The notes: generated by a model from the sequence alone, not told the origin. Shown: positions 25,387 through 36,141, numbered from the stretch's first letter. The stretch is 64,000 nt of DNA from Sulfuriferula plumbiphila (GCF_009938015.1 NZ_AP021884.1:2978585-3042584); one strand, 5' to 3'. A program made the numbers and translations.

Positions 25387-26781
25387 ATGATTCGATTTTT
25401 CAGACATTACATACCCGCACATCTGATCTTGATGATGGGGCTGGACATTGCCGTCATGATCGCATCCATCTACCTGGGTATCTCCGTGCGCTTCATCGAG
25501 AGCGACAGCAACCTGCCTTCTTCGCTCGGGCCGATACTGCCCAAAGCCAGCCTGTTTGCACTGGTGATGATGCTGATCATGACGGCATTTGGCATGTATA
25601 GCGGCGAATGGATGGCGGGGGCGCGCGCCGTTGCCATCCGCATGATTGCCAGTTTTGCTCTGGGTTTCGTGGTCATGAGCCAGCTGTTTTATTTGTTCCC
25701 GGATATACTGCTGGGGCGCGGCGCATTTCTGTTTTCACTGCTGTTCGCCCTGATTGGCGTAACGCTTACCCGCATTGCGTTCGTCAAATGGTCCAATCTC
25801 GACGCCTTCAAGAAGCGCGTCCTGGTGCTGGGCAGCGGCAGTCGTGCCGCCAAGGTGGATCACCTGATCAAGTCGATGTCGTCGGCACGCAGCCTGCAGA
25901 TAGTGGGTTATCTGCCCCTGCAGGGCAGCCACCACTATGTGGAGCATTCGCGCGTACTGCATGACACTGCCAGCCTTAGTGAAATCGTCACCAAATACAA
26001 TATCCATGAAATCGTCATCGCGGTGCGCGACCGCCGTGATGGCGGCCTGCCGGTGGGCGAGCTGCTGGAATGCAAGCTGCGCGGTATCAATATCATGGAA
26101 TTGTCGTCGTTCTTCGAGCGCGAGAATGGCCAGCTGCAGCTGGAGTCGCTCAACGCCAGCTGGATCATCCTGTCGGAAGGCTTCAAGCAGGGACTCGCGC
26201 GTGACACCGTCAAACGCATCTTCGATCTGGTGGTAAGCCTGGTCATCATGCTGGTTTCCCTGCCCGCCATGGCGCTGACTGCGCTGGCAGTTTATCTGGA
26301 AAGCGGCGCCCCCGTGCTGTATCGCCAGGAACGCGTCGGCCAGCATGGCAAGCCATTCACCATCATGAAATTCCGCAGCATGCGCTGCGACGCGGAACAG
26401 GACGGCAAGCCGCGCTGGGCCGGCAAGGACGACGACCGCACCACGCGTGTCGGGCAGTTCATCCGGCGCGTGCGTCTGGATGAACTGCCGCAGTTATTTA
26501 ATGTGTTCATGGGGCATATGAGCTTTGTCGGCCCGCGTCCGGAACGACCCTATTTCGTCGGCGAACTGATCCGGCAGATTCCCTATTACAATAGCCGTCA
26601 CACCGTCAAACCCGGCATTACCGGCTGGGCGCAAGTGCGCTACGCGTATGGCGCCAGCGTCGAGGATGCCGTGGAAAAGCTGCAATATGATTTGTATTAC
26701 GTCAAAAACCATACCCTGTTCCTTGACATGATGGTCTTGTTTCAGACAGTTCAGGTCGTACTCTGGGGCAAGGGCCGGTAA
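25387..26781 (+). CDS. Undecaprenyl-phosphate sugar phosphotransferase (PEP-CTERM/EpsB type)
   Basis: The 464-residue protein has about four N-terminal membrane helices, a CoA-binding-like Rossmann segment (KRVLVLGSGSRAAKV) and a C-terminal bacterial sugar-transferase domain (KRIFDLVVSLV, YRQERVGQHGKPFTIMKFRS, RLDELPQLFNVFMG, SFVGPRPERP, KPGITGWAQVRY). It transfers a sugar-phosphate to undecaprenyl phosphate to start exopolysaccharide repeat units at the inner membrane. The close link to prsK/prsR matches the subfamily found in exosortase (EpsH/XrtA) loci. No Wzx, Wzc or exosortase gene follows here. Confidence 0.9.
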   Translation: MIRFFRHYIPAHLILMMGLDIAVMIASIYLGISVRFIESDSNLPSSLGPILPKASLFALVMMLIMTAFGMYSGEWMAGARAVAIRMIASFALGFVVMSQLFYLFPDILLGRGAFLFSLLFALIGVTLTRIAFVKWSNLDAFKKRVLVLGSGSRAAKVDHLIKSMSSARSLQIVGYLPLQGSHHYVEHSRVLHDTASLSEIVTKYNIHEIVIAVRDRRDGGLPVGELLECKLRGINIMELSSFFERENGQLQLESLNASWIILSEGFKQGLARDTVKRIFDLVVSLVIMLVSLPAMALTALAVYLESGAPVLYRQERVGQHGKPFTIMKFRSMRCDAEQDGKPRWAGKDDDRTTRVGQFIRRVRLDELPQLFNVFMGHMSFVGPRPERPYFVGELIRQIPYYNSRHTVKPGITGWAQVRYAYGASVEDAVEKLQYDLYYVKNHTLFLDMMVLFQTVQVVLWGKGR

Positions 26782-26799
26782 CGCGCGCCTGCTGCCAGC

Positions 26800-28908
26800 A
26801 TGAATGCCACCCTGATCAGCTACAGTCTCGCAACTGTTGCCTTCGCAGCACTGTGCGCAATGCTGCTGTCGCGGCGCGGACCCAGCCGCACCGGCATGCT
26901 CGTGGCTGCCAGCCTGGTGTCTGCGCTGTGGGCAGGGCTGGCCGCGCTGGATGCCTACCACTACGGCCAGCATATTTCGTCGCTCACTGCGATTGCCGAA
27001 CTGCTGCGCAACGCTGCCTGGCTGTATTTCCTGCTTGACCTGGTGGCCCAGCGCCAGGGCATGCAGCCTAAAATCCTGTTCATGCTGCGCGTGGCCGGAT
27101 ATGTGATGCTGGCATACTGTGCACTGCTGATAATACGTATCGTGGCAGATATGTTTACTGTTTTGCCCGGCCCCGTCGGCGTATCGATACTGGATACCCT
27201 GGCCGGCGGCGCAGTGAGCCGGGTTATCCTGGCGGTGCTGGGCATGGCATTGGTGGAGCAACTGTTCCGCAGCACCCGCAGCGAGGATCGCTGGAGCATC
27301 AAATACCTGTGCTTTGGTCTGGGCGGTGTGTTTGTCTATGATTTTTACCTGTACTCCGACGCCATGCTGTTCCAGCATATCGATGCGGAAATATGGGCTG
27401 GGCGCGGCATTGTCAACGCCCTGGCGGTACCGCTTATCGCCATTTCCGCCAAGCGCAATCCCAACTGGGATTTGCGCGTGACCGTATCGCGCCGGCTGTT
27501 CTTCCATACCGCTGCCCTGCTCGGTGCCGGCGTGTATCTGCTGATCATGGCGGGCGCAGGCTATTACATCCGCGCCTTTGGTGGCGAATGGGGCAGCATC
27601 CTGCAGGCGGCATTCCTGTTCGGCGCGTTCGTGATGCTGCTGTCGATTCTGTTCTCCGGCACACTGCGGGCTCGGGTGCGGGTGTTTTTGAGCAAGCATT
27701 TTTTCAGTTACACCTACGACTATCGCGACGAATGGCTCAATTTCACCCGCATCCTGTCGCAGGGGAACCCCGGCGAACAGTTGTGCACGCGCGCCATCCA
27801 GGCAGTCGCCGGGCTGGTGGAGAGCCAGTCCGGCGCATTGTGGCTGGCACGCGATCCGCACCGTTTCACCCGCATCGTCAGCTGGAACCTGCACCACGCC
27901 GATGGCGAAGAACCCGCCGACGGCGCGCTGGCGGAATTTCTTACCGAGCGCGAATGGGTCATCAATCTGGATGAATATCGCAGCCAGCCCGAGCTCTACG
28001 AAGACCTGCAACTGCCTGCCTGGATCAGCGCCATCCCCGATGCCTGGCTGGTGGCGCCGCTACTGGTGCGCGACAAGCTGATCGGTTTCATGATTATCGG
28101 CCACTCGCTGGGGAAGATTTCATTCAATTGGGAAGTCAGCGACCTGGTCAAGACCGCCGCGCGCCAGGCCGCTGCCAACCTGGCACAGATGGAGGCCTCG
28201 GAAGCGCTTACCGTTGCGCGCCAGTTCGAATCGTTCAACCGCATGGCGGCGTTTGTCGTGCATGACCTGAAAAACCTCATCGCGCAGCAATCCTTGCTGG
28301 TGTCCAATGCCGGGAAATACAAGCACAACCCGGAGTTCGTGGACGACATGATCAGCACCGTGGAAAGCTCGGTGGCGCGCATGAATCGGCTGCTGCAACA
28401 GCTCAAGGGTGGCCAGCCGGCAGTGCTGGCCGAGCAGAAAATCGAGCTGGGCGGATTGCTTTCCGAGATTATCGGCGAGAAACATGTCTACCGGCTCAAA
28501 CCCGCGCTGCAGCTGGATGCCGCTTCGATTGAAGTGGGTGCTGACCGCGAACGCCTCAAACGCGTGCTCGGCCACATCCTGCAAAATGCGCTGGAATCCA
28601 CACCCTACGATGGCCACATCGAGGTGCGCCTGTCGCGCCAGGGCAACGACGCGGTGATAGACATTACCGATACGGGTTGCGGCATGGATGACGCCTTCAT
28701 CCGCGAGCGGCTGTTCCGCCCGTTCGACTCCACCAAAGGCTCGGGCATGGGTATCGGGGCCTACGAATGCCGCGAATACATCCGCGAGCTGGGCGGCAGA
28801 ATCGACGTGGCCAGCGCGCCAGGGCAGGGCACTACTTTCGGCATCCATATCCCTGTGGAAAGCGGCCGGCAGACAACAGGCAATTTGACGCAAGGAGAAA
28901 TCGCGTGA
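26800..28908 (+). CDS. prsK: XrtA/PEP-CTERM system histidine kinase PrsK
   Basis: The 702-residue sensor kinase has an N-terminal block of about eight membrane helices, a GAF-like domain (about 330-480), a histidine-containing helix (AAFVVHDLKNLIAQQ) and an HATPase domain with NALESTPYDG, DTGCGMDD and GSGMGIGAYECREY. The VxHDLKN phospho-acceptor context is typical of PrsK. It follows the sugar transferase by 18 bases and overlaps prsR by four bases. It should phosphorylate PrsR in response to an unknown envelope or polymer signal. Confidence 0.92.
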   Translation: MNATLISYSLATVAFAALCAMLLSRRGPSRTGMLVAASLVSALWAGLAALDAYHYGQHISSLTAIAELLRNAAWLYFLLDLVAQRQGMQPKILFMLRVAGYVMLAYCALLIIRIVADMFTVLPGPVGVSILDTLAGGAVSRVILAVLGMALVEQLFRSTRSEDRWSIKYLCFGLGGVFVYDFYLYSDAMLFQHIDAEIWAGRGIVNALAVPLIAISAKRNPNWDLRVTVSRRLFFHTAALLGAGVYLLIMAGAGYYIRAFGGEWGSILQAAFLFGAFVMLLSILFSGTLRARVRVFLSKHFFSYTYDYRDEWLNFTRILSQGNPGEQLCTRAIQAVAGLVESQSGALWLARDPHRFTRIVSWNLHHADGEEPADGALAEFLTEREWVINLDEYRSQPELYEDLQLPAWISAIPDAWLVAPLLVRDKLIGFMIIGHSLGKISFNWEVSDLVKTAARQAAANLAQMEASEALTVARQFESFNRMAAFVVHDLKNLIAQQSLLVSNAGKYKHNPEFVDDMISTVESSVARMNRLLQQLKGGQPAVLAEQKIELGGLLSEIIGEKHVYRLKPALQLDAASIEVGADRERLKRVLGHILQNALESTPYDGHIEVRLSRQGNDAVIDITDTGCGMDDAFIRERLFRPFDSTKGSGMGIGAYECREYIRELGGRIDVASAPGQGTTFGIHIPVESGRQTTGNLTQGEIA

Positions 28909-30257
28909 GCGATAGCAAACCCACCCTGCTCGTGGTCGAAGACGATCCCGGGCTGCAAAAACAGATACGCTGGAGCCTGCACGGTTATGACGTGCAACTG
29001 GCGGCCGACCGTGAATCCGCACTCAACCAGATTCGTCGCTTTGAACCATCCGTGGTGCTGCTTGATCTCGGCCTTCCGCCTTTCCCGGACAGCGCCGAAG
29101 AAGGCCTCGCCACGTTGCAGCAAATCGTGTCCATGGCGCCCTCCACCAAGGTGATCGTGGTGACGGGCAATCAGGATCGCGTCAACGCAGTCAAAGCCAT
29201 CAGTCTGGGCGCCTACGATTTTTACCAGAAACCGTTCGACCCGCAAATCCTGGACATGATCATCGCGCGCGCGTTCCGCGTGCATGGCCTGGAGCAGGAG
29301 AACCGCGCGCTCCAGCAGCAGCGGCCAAGTGAAGTCATGCACGGCATTATCACCAGCGCACCTGACATGGTCCGCGTGTGCCGTACCGTGGAAAAAATCG
29401 CCCCTTCCGGCGCGACCGTGCTGCTACTGGGCGAATCCGGCACCGGCAAGGAATTGCTGGCACGCGCCCTGCACCAGCTCTCCACCCGGGCCAGTGAACG
29501 TTTTGTCGCCATCAACTGCGCGGCCATTCCGGACGCCCTGCTCGAATCGGAACTGTTCGGCTACGAAAAAGGTGCATTTACCGGCGCTGCCAAGCAGACT
29601 ATCGGCAAAATTGAATACGCCAGCAAGGGCACGCTGTTCCTCGACGAAATCGGTGACCTGCCGCTGCCACTGCAGGCCAAGCTGCTGCGCTTTTTGCAGG
29701 AGCGCGTCATCGAGCGCCTGGGCGGACGCGGCGAGGTGCCAGTCGATGTGCGGGTGATCGGCGCCACTCACCAGAATCTCGAAGGCCTGATCCAGGCCGG
29801 CAGTTTCCGCCAGGATCTATACTACCGGCTGAGTGAAATCAGCGTGATGATCCCGCCGCTGCGTGACCGTCAAGGCGACGCCGCCCTGCTCGCCCATGCC
29901 TTCCTGGAAAAATTCTGCGCTCAGCAAAACCGCAACCTGAAAGGTTTCACCACCGACGCCATCGAAGCCATCGAAGCCCACTCGTGGCCGGGTAACGTGC
30001 GCGAAATGGAGAATGTCATCAAACGCGCGGTCATCATGGCCGAGGGCGCGCAGGTCACCGCCCAGGATCTGGGCTTGAAAGCCGGCAGCGCCGAATCCGA
30101 ACCCCTCAACCTGCGCCAGGTGCGTGAAGAAGCCGACCGCCGTGCAGTGATTCGCGCCCTGGGCCGTACCAATGGCAATATCGTGCAGGCCGCTGAGCTA
30201 TTGGGCGTGAGCCGGCCCACGCTGTATGACCTGATCAATCGCTGTGGCCTGAAATAA
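28905..30257 (+). CDS. prsR: PEP-CTERM system sigma-54 response regulator PrsR
   Basis: The 450-residue NtrC-type activator has a receiver domain (LLVVEDDPG, Asp in VVLLDLGLP, Lys in YQKPFDP), an AAA+ domain with Walker A GESGTGKE, the sigma-54 contact loop GAFTGA and Walker [11 protein letters not shown], and a Fis-type helix-turn-helix at the end ([20 protein letters not shown]). I chose the GTG at 28905: AGGAG lies eight bases upstream and it overlaps the prsK stop. PrsK/PrsR with RpoN are known to control PEP-CTERM genes in floc-forming betaproteobacteria. Three sigma-54 promoters in this window are candidate targets. Confidence 0.94.
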   Translation: MSDSKPTLLVVEDDPGLQKQIRWSLHGYDVQLAADRESALNQIRRFEPSVVLLDLGLPPFPDSAEEGLATLQQIVSMAPSTKVIVVTGNQDRVNAVKAISLGAYDFYQKPFDPQILDMIIARAFRVHGLEQENRALQQQRPSEVMHGIITSAPDMVRVCRTVEKIAPSGATVLLLGESGTGKELLARALHQLSTRASERFVAINCAAIPDALLESELFGYEKGAFTGAAKQTIGKIEYASKGTLFLDEIGDLPLPLQAKLLRFLQERVIERLGGRGEVPVDVRVIGATHQNLEGLIQAGSFRQDLYYRLSEISVMIPPLRDRQGDAALLAHAFLEKFCAQQNRNLKGFTTDAIEAIEAHSWPGNVREMENVIKRAVIMAEGAQVTAQDLGLKAGSAESEPLNLRQVREEADRRAVIRALGRTNGNIVQAAELLGVSRPTLYDLINRCGLK

Positions 30258-30504
30258 ATCAGCCGACGTTCATCCAGATTGGCCGATAACGCTGTTTGTT
30301 GGCGCGTGGTAGCATAATCTGGGTTTTTGAAGGGATATCATGCGTGCGCTGCAGGTGACCTCGCTGTTGTTATTTGCCCGCGCTGCATTATCGGGGCGCA
30401 GCGGCCTGCTGTTTTGCCCACACCAATCAGCCAATTCGTGCAGCCCATCTCACAGCACTGGTAGCCACACGGCATTCAAAAACAAAAAACCAGGAGATAT
30501 CAGC
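30258..30504 (+). other. 247-base gap between prsR and the first prsT
   Basis: No gene is supported here. The prsT frame is open back to an ATG at 30340, but the encoded segment is not lipoprotein-like and the GTG at 30505 fits better. No terminator is evident. A weak sigma-54-like sequence at 30459-30473 (TGGTAG block, GC at correct spacing) would give a leader of about 20 bases. Confidence 0.4.
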
Positions 30505-33288
30505 GTGCCCTCTATACCTCGCCTCCCTATTGCCCTGCTGGTGGCCCTATGCGCAACAGCAGGCTGCGGCGATTCCGCCTCAAAATACCTGTCCGAAGCC
30601 AAACAGTTGCAGGCAAAGGGCGACGCCAAAGCCGCCATCATTCAGCTCAAGAATGCCCTGCAAAAAGATGACAAGAACGCCGAGGCACGCTATCTGCTAG
30701 GCATTGCCTACAACCGCAGCGGCAATTACGCCGCAGCGGAAAAAGAGCTGCGCCGCGCGCGCGCTGCCGGCTACGCCCCGGACAAGGTGGTGGTGGCGCT
30801 GGCCGAAGCGCTGCAGGGACAAGGCGCTTTCCAGCGCGTGATTGAGGAAATCACCCTGCCTGCTGGCGCCTCCGGGCAACTCCGGGCGCAGATTTTCGTC
30901 GCCCGCGGCAACGCGGAATTGGGGTTGAATGAACCGGACAAAGCCACCGAACTGTTCAATGAAGCCCTCAAGGCGGCACCCAACTCCGCATCGGCGCATT
31001 TGGGGCTGGCTCGCCTCGCTGCTGCCAAAGGTGGCCTGGATAGCGCCCTCAGTGAAATCGAAAATGCCTTGAAGCTGGTACCCACAGATCGGGACGCCTG
31101 GCTGATGAAAGCGGACCTGCTGCGCCTGAAAAACCAGCCCGAAGCCGCGCTCGCTGCCTACCGCGAGGTGCTCAGAAACGATCCCGCCAACTCCGCCGCT
31201 CATCTCAGCATTGCTTCAATTTATCTGGCAAACAATAAATTCTCGCAAGCCCGGCAGGAAATCGAAGCGGCGCGCACACTCAGTCCCAACAATCTTGCCG
31301 TACGCTATATGCAGGCGCTGGCGGACTTCCGTGGCGGCAAGCTCAACGCGGCGCGCGACAACCTGCAAGAGGTGCTGAAAGCCGCGCCAGAGTACCCGCC
31401 AGGTCTGCTGTTGTCTGCGGCGCTAAACTACGCGCAGGGCTCATACGAACAGGCCGCAAACCAGCTCGGCAAAGCGCTGGAAAAAGCCCCTGCCAGCGCT
31501 TATGCACGTAAGTTGCTTGCCGCCACCCAGGCCAAACTGGGCCAGAATGCGCAGGCACTGGCAACCCTGCAGCCACTCCGGCCCGAGGAATCGAATGACC
31601 CGCAGCTATTGGCTCTGACCGGCGACCTCTACCTGCATACCAATAATTTCACCAAAGCCAACCAGCTTCTGGAAAAAGCCGCCTCGATCGACCCCAGGAG
31701 TGCTGCCATCCGCACCGGTTTGGGCGTGAGCCGTCTCGCCAGCGGCGACACCGAACGCGCGCTGGCCGACCTCGAGTCCGCCGCGACCCTGGATACGGGA
31801 ACCGGCGCGCACCAGGCCGACACGCTGCTGATCCTGACACTGATGCGTGACAGGCAGTACGACCGCGCCTTGCAGGCCATCGCCGAGCTGGACAGAAAAC
31901 AGCCCAACAGCCCGATCGCCTACAATTTCCGCGGCGGCGCGTATCTGGGCAAAAAAGACCTGGCCAATGCACGCAAGAATTTCGAGCAGGCGCTGGCAAT
32001 CAAACCGGATTTTTTTCCGGCTGCCGCCAATCTCGCCCAACTCGACCTGCAAGCGAACAACCCCGCCGCCGCACGCCAGCGCTTCGGGACGCTGCTCCAG
32101 CACGACCCCAGCAACACCCAGGCGATGCTGGCGCTGGCTCAACTGTCCGCCTGTGCAGGCCGGGAAAAGGATTACCTGGACTGGCTGGAACGGGCTGCCA
32201 AGACTGCGCCCGCTGCGCTGCAGCCGCGTCTGCTGCTGGCCGGTTACTACCTGCGCAAAAACGACTTCGCCAAAGCCCTGGTGCTGGCCAGAGAAGCCCG
32301 CACCGCCAACCCAGACAATCCCGCCGCGCTGGACATGCTGGGCAGCGCCCAACTGGCGGCAGGCGACAAAGACAACGCGCTCGCCAGCTTTCAGAAACTG
32401 GCCGAAATGGCGCCGCAATCACCCGCCGTTCAGATCCGGCTCGCCAATGCACAGCTCGCACTCAAACAGACCGATAAGGCACGGGCATCGCTTAAGCGCG
32501 CACTCCAGCTCAAACCCGATTTCCTTGATGCCCAGGCCACACTGATTGCCCTCGATACTCAAAGTGGACACTATGACCAGGCCATCCAGATGGCGCACAC
32601 AGTGCAACAGCAGCTGCCGCGAGCCCCTGTCGGCTGGATCCTGGAAGGCGATACGCTGTTGATGCAAAAACAACCCGCTCACGCGCTACAAAAATACGCA
32701 ACCGCCTGGCGCCTGCAAAACAGTGGTCCGCTGGCGGTTAAACTCCATAACGCCAGAGTGCTGTCCGGCAAAGCCGCCGAAGCGGATGCCGGGCTGCTTG
32801 ACTGGCTCAAGGCGCACCCCGATGATGCCGCAAGCCGTCTCTACCTGGCACAGAGCGCCATGCAACGCGGCAACTACGCACTGGCCAACGAAAACTACGC
32901 CGTGCTGCTGCAAAAATCCCCCAACAACATGATGATCCTCAACAACTACGCATGGAGCCTGCAACGCGCCGGCGATCCCCGCGCGCTGACCTATGCAGAG
33001 CAAGCCTACAGGCTGGCGCCGGACAATCCCGCAGTGCTGGACACGCTGGCCGGCATCCTGGTCGCGCAGGGCAAGACCTCGCGCGGTCTGCAACTGCTCC
33101 AGCAGGCGCTATCCAGGACGCCAGACAACGCCGAAATCCAGTACCACTACGCGCAGGCACTGACAAAATCCGGCGACAACACGCGCGCCCGCAGCGAGCT
33201 TGAGCGCCTGCTCGCTGGTGGTGCCGCGTTTTCCCAGGAAGCTGAAGCACGTGCGCTACTCAAGCAATTGCAGGACAAGGGACATTAA
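30505..33288 (+). CDS. prsT: TPR-repeat lipoprotein PrsT (first copy)
   Basis: The 927-residue lipoprotein starts with a signal ending in ALCATAGCGDS (lipobox Cys) and is then almost wholly TPR repeats, about 20 helix pairs with the usual A/G/Y/A/P pattern. The GTG at 30505 is chosen: AGGAG lies eight bases upstream and it gives a clean lipoprotein signal. PrsT proteins accompany prsK/prsR in XrtA loci and are thought to act as periplasmic scaffolds in polymer export or PEP-CTERM handling; no enzymatic motif is present. A second, related copy follows after 35 bases. Confidence 0.88.
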   Translation: MPSIPRLPIALLVALCATAGCGDSASKYLSEAKQLQAKGDAKAAIIQLKNALQKDDKNAEARYLLGIAYNRSGNYAAAEKELRRARAAGYAPDKVVVALAEALQGQGAFQRVIEEITLPAGASGQLRAQIFVARGNAELGLNEPDKATELFNEALKAAPNSASAHLGLARLAAAKGGLDSALSEIENALKLVPTDRDAWLMKADLLRLKNQPEAALAAYREVLRNDPANSAAHLSIASIYLANNKFSQARQEIEAARTLSPNNLAVRYMQALADFRGGKLNAARDNLQEVLKAAPEYPPGLLLSAALNYAQGSYEQAANQLGKALEKAPASAYARKLLAATQAKLGQNAQALATLQPLRPEESNDPQLLALTGDLYLHTNNFTKANQLLEKAASIDPRSAAIRTGLGVSRLASGDTERALADLESAATLDTGTGAHQADTLLILTLMRDRQYDRALQAIAELDRKQPNSPIAYNFRGGAYLGKKDLANARKNFEQALAIKPDFFPAAANLAQLDLQANNPAAARQRFGTLLQHDPSNTQAMLALAQLSACAGREKDYLDWLERAAKTAPAALQPRLLLAGYYLRKNDFAKALVLAREARTANPDNPAALDMLGSAQLAAGDKDNALASFQKLAEMAPQSPAVQIRLANAQLALKQTDKARASLKRALQLKPDFLDAQATLIALDTQSGHYDQAIQMAHTVQQQLPRAPVGWILEGDTLLMQKQPAHALQKYATAWRLQNSGPLAVKLHNARVLSGKAAEADAGLLDWLKAHPDDAASRLYLAQSAMQRGNYALANENYAVLLQKSPNNMMILNNYAWSLQRAGDPRALTYAEQAYRLAPDNPAVLDTLAGILVAQGKTSRGLQLLQQALSRTPDNAEIQYHYAQALTKSGDNTRARSELERLLAGGAAFSQEAEARALLKQLQDKGH

Positions 33289-33323
33289 CCTCCGAGATTC
33301 AAGCACCTTTTCAGGGAATAACC

Positions 33324-36110
33324 ATGTTACTCAAACCAATCCGCTCCGCCTTGATCCTTGCATTACTGGCCACATCTTCCCTGCAAGGCTGCGACCATAA
33401 CGCCAACCTGACCGAGCAGGAGCTCATCCGGCGCGCCAAGGATTTTGAGGATAAGGGCAATATCAAGGCGGGCGTCATAGAATTGAAAAACGCGCTCCAG
33501 AAAAACCCTGACAGTCCTCAAGCCAGGCTGCTACTCGGGCAAATTTATCTAAAAGCCGGCATGGGCGCAGAAGCTGAAAGCGAACTCAGAAAAGCTCAAA
33601 AACTGGGTGTAAATCAGGAAATCGTCAAACCCCCACTGGGCGAGGCCTTGTTGCTGATGGGCGAATACAAACGAGTGCTGGATGAAATTCAGCCCAGCGA
33701 GCAAACCTCCAGGCCAAACCTGGCGCGTATCTATCAAATGCGCGCCGATGCTTTACTCAAAACGGGTAAATTGCAGGAGGCGTGCAATCTGTTTCAGCAA
33801 TCGCTCGATACCGATACCAATAACCCACCTACTTATTGGGGCCTGGCGCAATGCGCTGCAGCGGATCACAACATGACCAAAGCCAGAGAATGGCTGGATG
33901 CCGCACTCAAGATCAACAACCAGCAAGCCAGAACCTGGATATTTATGGGCGATTGGCAACAACTGAATAACAACCCGCAAGCTGCCCTTGCTGCATATTC
34001 AAATGCAGCGAAATCCGATCCGAACAGTTTGGAAGCACTCAACAAGCACGCCACTCTTGACATTAGCCTCGGTCAGTTGGATTCGGCCAAAACAGATATT
34101 GAAAAAATCAGCTCGCTTGCGCCCCATTCGCTGCTAGCCAATTACTCTCACGCATTATTGTCATTCAAACAAGGTGACTTTTCTGCAGCCCGTGACTCGC
34201 TTCAAGAAGTCTTTCAAATTGCACCGGATCACCTACCCAGCCTTTTGTTGTCTGGTGCTGTGAATTATTCAATGGGTTCGTATGAGCAAGCCGCCAGCCA
34301 ACTTGGAAAAACACTCGAAAAAGCACCCGGCAGCGCATATGCACGCAAGCTGTTAGCTGCCACCCAGGCCAAGCTCGGCCAGGACAAACAGGCGTTGGCC
34401 ACCCTGCAACCACTTAATCCGGAGCAGTCCAACGACGCGCAATTACTGGGGCTGGCGGGTGATATTTATCTGCACACCAAGGAATACACCAAGGCCAATC
34501 AGCTGCTGGAGAAAGCCGCCTCGATCGACCCAAAAAATGCTGCGATCCGTACCGGCTTGGGCATAAGCCTCCTCGCCAGCGGCGAAACAGCGCGCGCGCT
34601 GGCCGACCTGGAATCCGCTGCAGCGCTGGATACCGGCACCGGCGCGCGCAATGCAGACACGCTGCTGATCCTGACGCTGCTACGCGACAAACAATTTGAC
34701 CGCGCCCTGCAGGCCATCGCCGATCTGGACAGGAAACAACCTGACAACCCTCTCACCTACAATTTCCGGGGGGGCGCTTATGTAGGAAAAAATGATCTGG
34801 CCAATGCGCGCAAGAGTTTCGAGCAGGCGCTGGCAATCAAACCGGATTTTTTCCCCGCGGCAGCCAATCTGGCGCAGCTGGATCTGCAGGCGAACAACCC
34901 CGCCGCCGCACGCAAACGCTTCGAGAGCATCCTCAACATAGACAAGAACAACTTACCAGCCATGATGGCCCTAGCCGAACTGGCCTCCATCAACAAACAG
35001 GAAAAGGACTACGTCACTTGGTTGGAAAAAGCAGTCAAAACACACCCTGAAGCCATCCCGCCACGCACTGCCCTCGCTCGTCTTTACCTTACCGAAAACG
35101 AATCCCAGAAAGCGCTGGATTTGGCAAATGATGCCGTCAATATCAACCCGGATAATCCTGCTGCGCTTACCCTGTTAGGCGCCACACAATTGGCCATTAA
35201 CGACAGAGCCGGCGCAATCAGCACTTACACGAAGCTGGTAGCTAAAGGGCAACCCACCGCAGATGCCTACTTGCACTTGGCGCTTGCCCAAATCGCAAAC
35301 AAGAACCCAGACCAGGCTCGCACCGCATTGCAGACAGGGCTGGAACTCGATTCGGGCAACATACAGATACTGGACACCTTGCTGCGTTTGGATCTGGCTG
35401 AAAAGAAACTTGAACCCGCCGTGCAAATTGCCCGGCAAATCGAAGCAAGGCACCCAGAGATGCCCTTGGGTTATGAACGTGAGGCGGACATTTTGGTCGC
35501 GCAGAAGCGCCTGCCACAAGCCATCGAAGCTTATGCGCAGGCACTTGAAAAAGGCGCAGGATCCACGGCGTTTATCAAGCTTTTGAATACTCAATTCGAG
35601 TCGGGAACGATCAAAGTAGCGGAGCAGCGTCTTCGCGACTGGCTCAAACAACATCCCGGGGATAACGCTGTACGCGCCTACGCTGCCGAATACTACATGA
35701 GCACGGGCCGAAATAAAGACGCTATAGCTGAATACCAGGAAATCCGAAAACAGATTCCTAATAACGCCTCAATTCTCAACAACCTTGCCAACTTGTTCCA
35801 GCTTGAACAAGATACCCGTGCACTGCCGACCGCAGAGCAAGCATTCAAACTTTCCCCAAACAGCCCCGCCATACAGGATACCCTGGGCTGGATACTTGTG
35901 ACACAAGGCCAAACGGTGCGCGGGCTGGATCTATTACGCAAGGCCCTGGCCAAAATGCCCGACGATCCCAACGTGCGTTATCATTACGCAACGGCTTTAG
36001 TGAACACTGGAGATAAAGCCCAAGCTCGCAAAGAACTGACACAACTGCTTGCAGATCATCCGAAATTCCGGGAGGCGATGGCAGCCAGCAGGTTATTAAA
36101 CAGTTTGTGA
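33324..36110 (+). CDS. prsT: TPR-repeat lipoprotein PrsT (tandem paralogue)
   Basis: The 928-residue lipoprotein has signal and lipobox TSSLQGCDHN and the same TPR layout as its neighbour. The central third (around 34270-34920) is nearly identical in protein and very close in DNA to 31440-32090 of the first copy, for example a shared SFEQALAIKPDFFPAAANLA-type block. The N- and C-terminal thirds are much more diverged. This mosaic suggests an older duplication with later gene conversion of the middle. AGGGA precedes the ATG at 33324. Confidence 0.85.
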   Translation: MLLKPIRSALILALLATSSLQGCDHNANLTEQELIRRAKDFEDKGNIKAGVIELKNALQKNPDSPQARLLLGQIYLKAGMGAEAESELRKAQKLGVNQEIVKPPLGEALLLMGEYKRVLDEIQPSEQTSRPNLARIYQMRADALLKTGKLQEACNLFQQSLDTDTNNPPTYWGLAQCAAADHNMTKAREWLDAALKINNQQARTWIFMGDWQQLNNNPQAALAAYSNAAKSDPNSLEALNKHATLDISLGQLDSAKTDIEKISSLAPHSLLANYSHALLSFKQGDFSAARDSLQEVFQIAPDHLPSLLLSGAVNYSMGSYEQAASQLGKTLEKAPGSAYARKLLAATQAKLGQDKQALATLQPLNPEQSNDAQLLGLAGDIYLHTKEYTKANQLLEKAASIDPKNAAIRTGLGISLLASGETARALADLESAAALDTGTGARNADTLLILTLLRDKQFDRALQAIADLDRKQPDNPLTYNFRGGAYVGKNDLANARKSFEQALAIKPDFFPAAANLAQLDLQANNPAAARKRFESILNIDKNNLPAMMALAELASINKQEKDYVTWLEKAVKTHPEAIPPRTALARLYLTENESQKALDLANDAVNINPDNPAALTLLGATQLAINDRAGAISTYTKLVAKGQPTADAYLHLALAQIANKNPDQARTALQTGLELDSGNIQILDTLLRLDLAEKKLEPAVQIARQIEARHPEMPLGYEREADILVAQKRLPQAIEAYAQALEKGAGSTAFIKLLNTQFESGTIKVAEQRLRDWLKQHPGDNAVRAYAAEYYMSTGRNKDAIAEYQEIRKQIPNNASILNNLANLFQLEQDTRALPTAEQAFKLSPNSPAIQDTLGWILVTQGQTVRGLDLLRKALAKMPDDPNVRYHYATALVNTGDKAQARKELTQLLADHPKFREAMAASRLLNSL

Positions 36111-36141
36111 ACACAATTTATCCAGTCTGTTGCCATAAATA

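Noticed and set aside
26494-28011. 505-codon open frame opposite prsK
   Set aside because: Antisense shadow. It has no start context and no recognisable domain, whereas prsK is clear.
30459-30473. Weak sigma-54-like site before prsT (TGGTAGCCACACGGC)
   Set aside because: GG and GC spacing is right but the TGGCAC block has two mismatches. It is not strong enough to list with the three better promoters.
30505-36110. Direct repeats that could suggest a CRISPR or satellite array
   Set aside because: The repeats are degenerate, codon-phased TPR units in two lipoprotein genes plus their paralogy, with no spacers.
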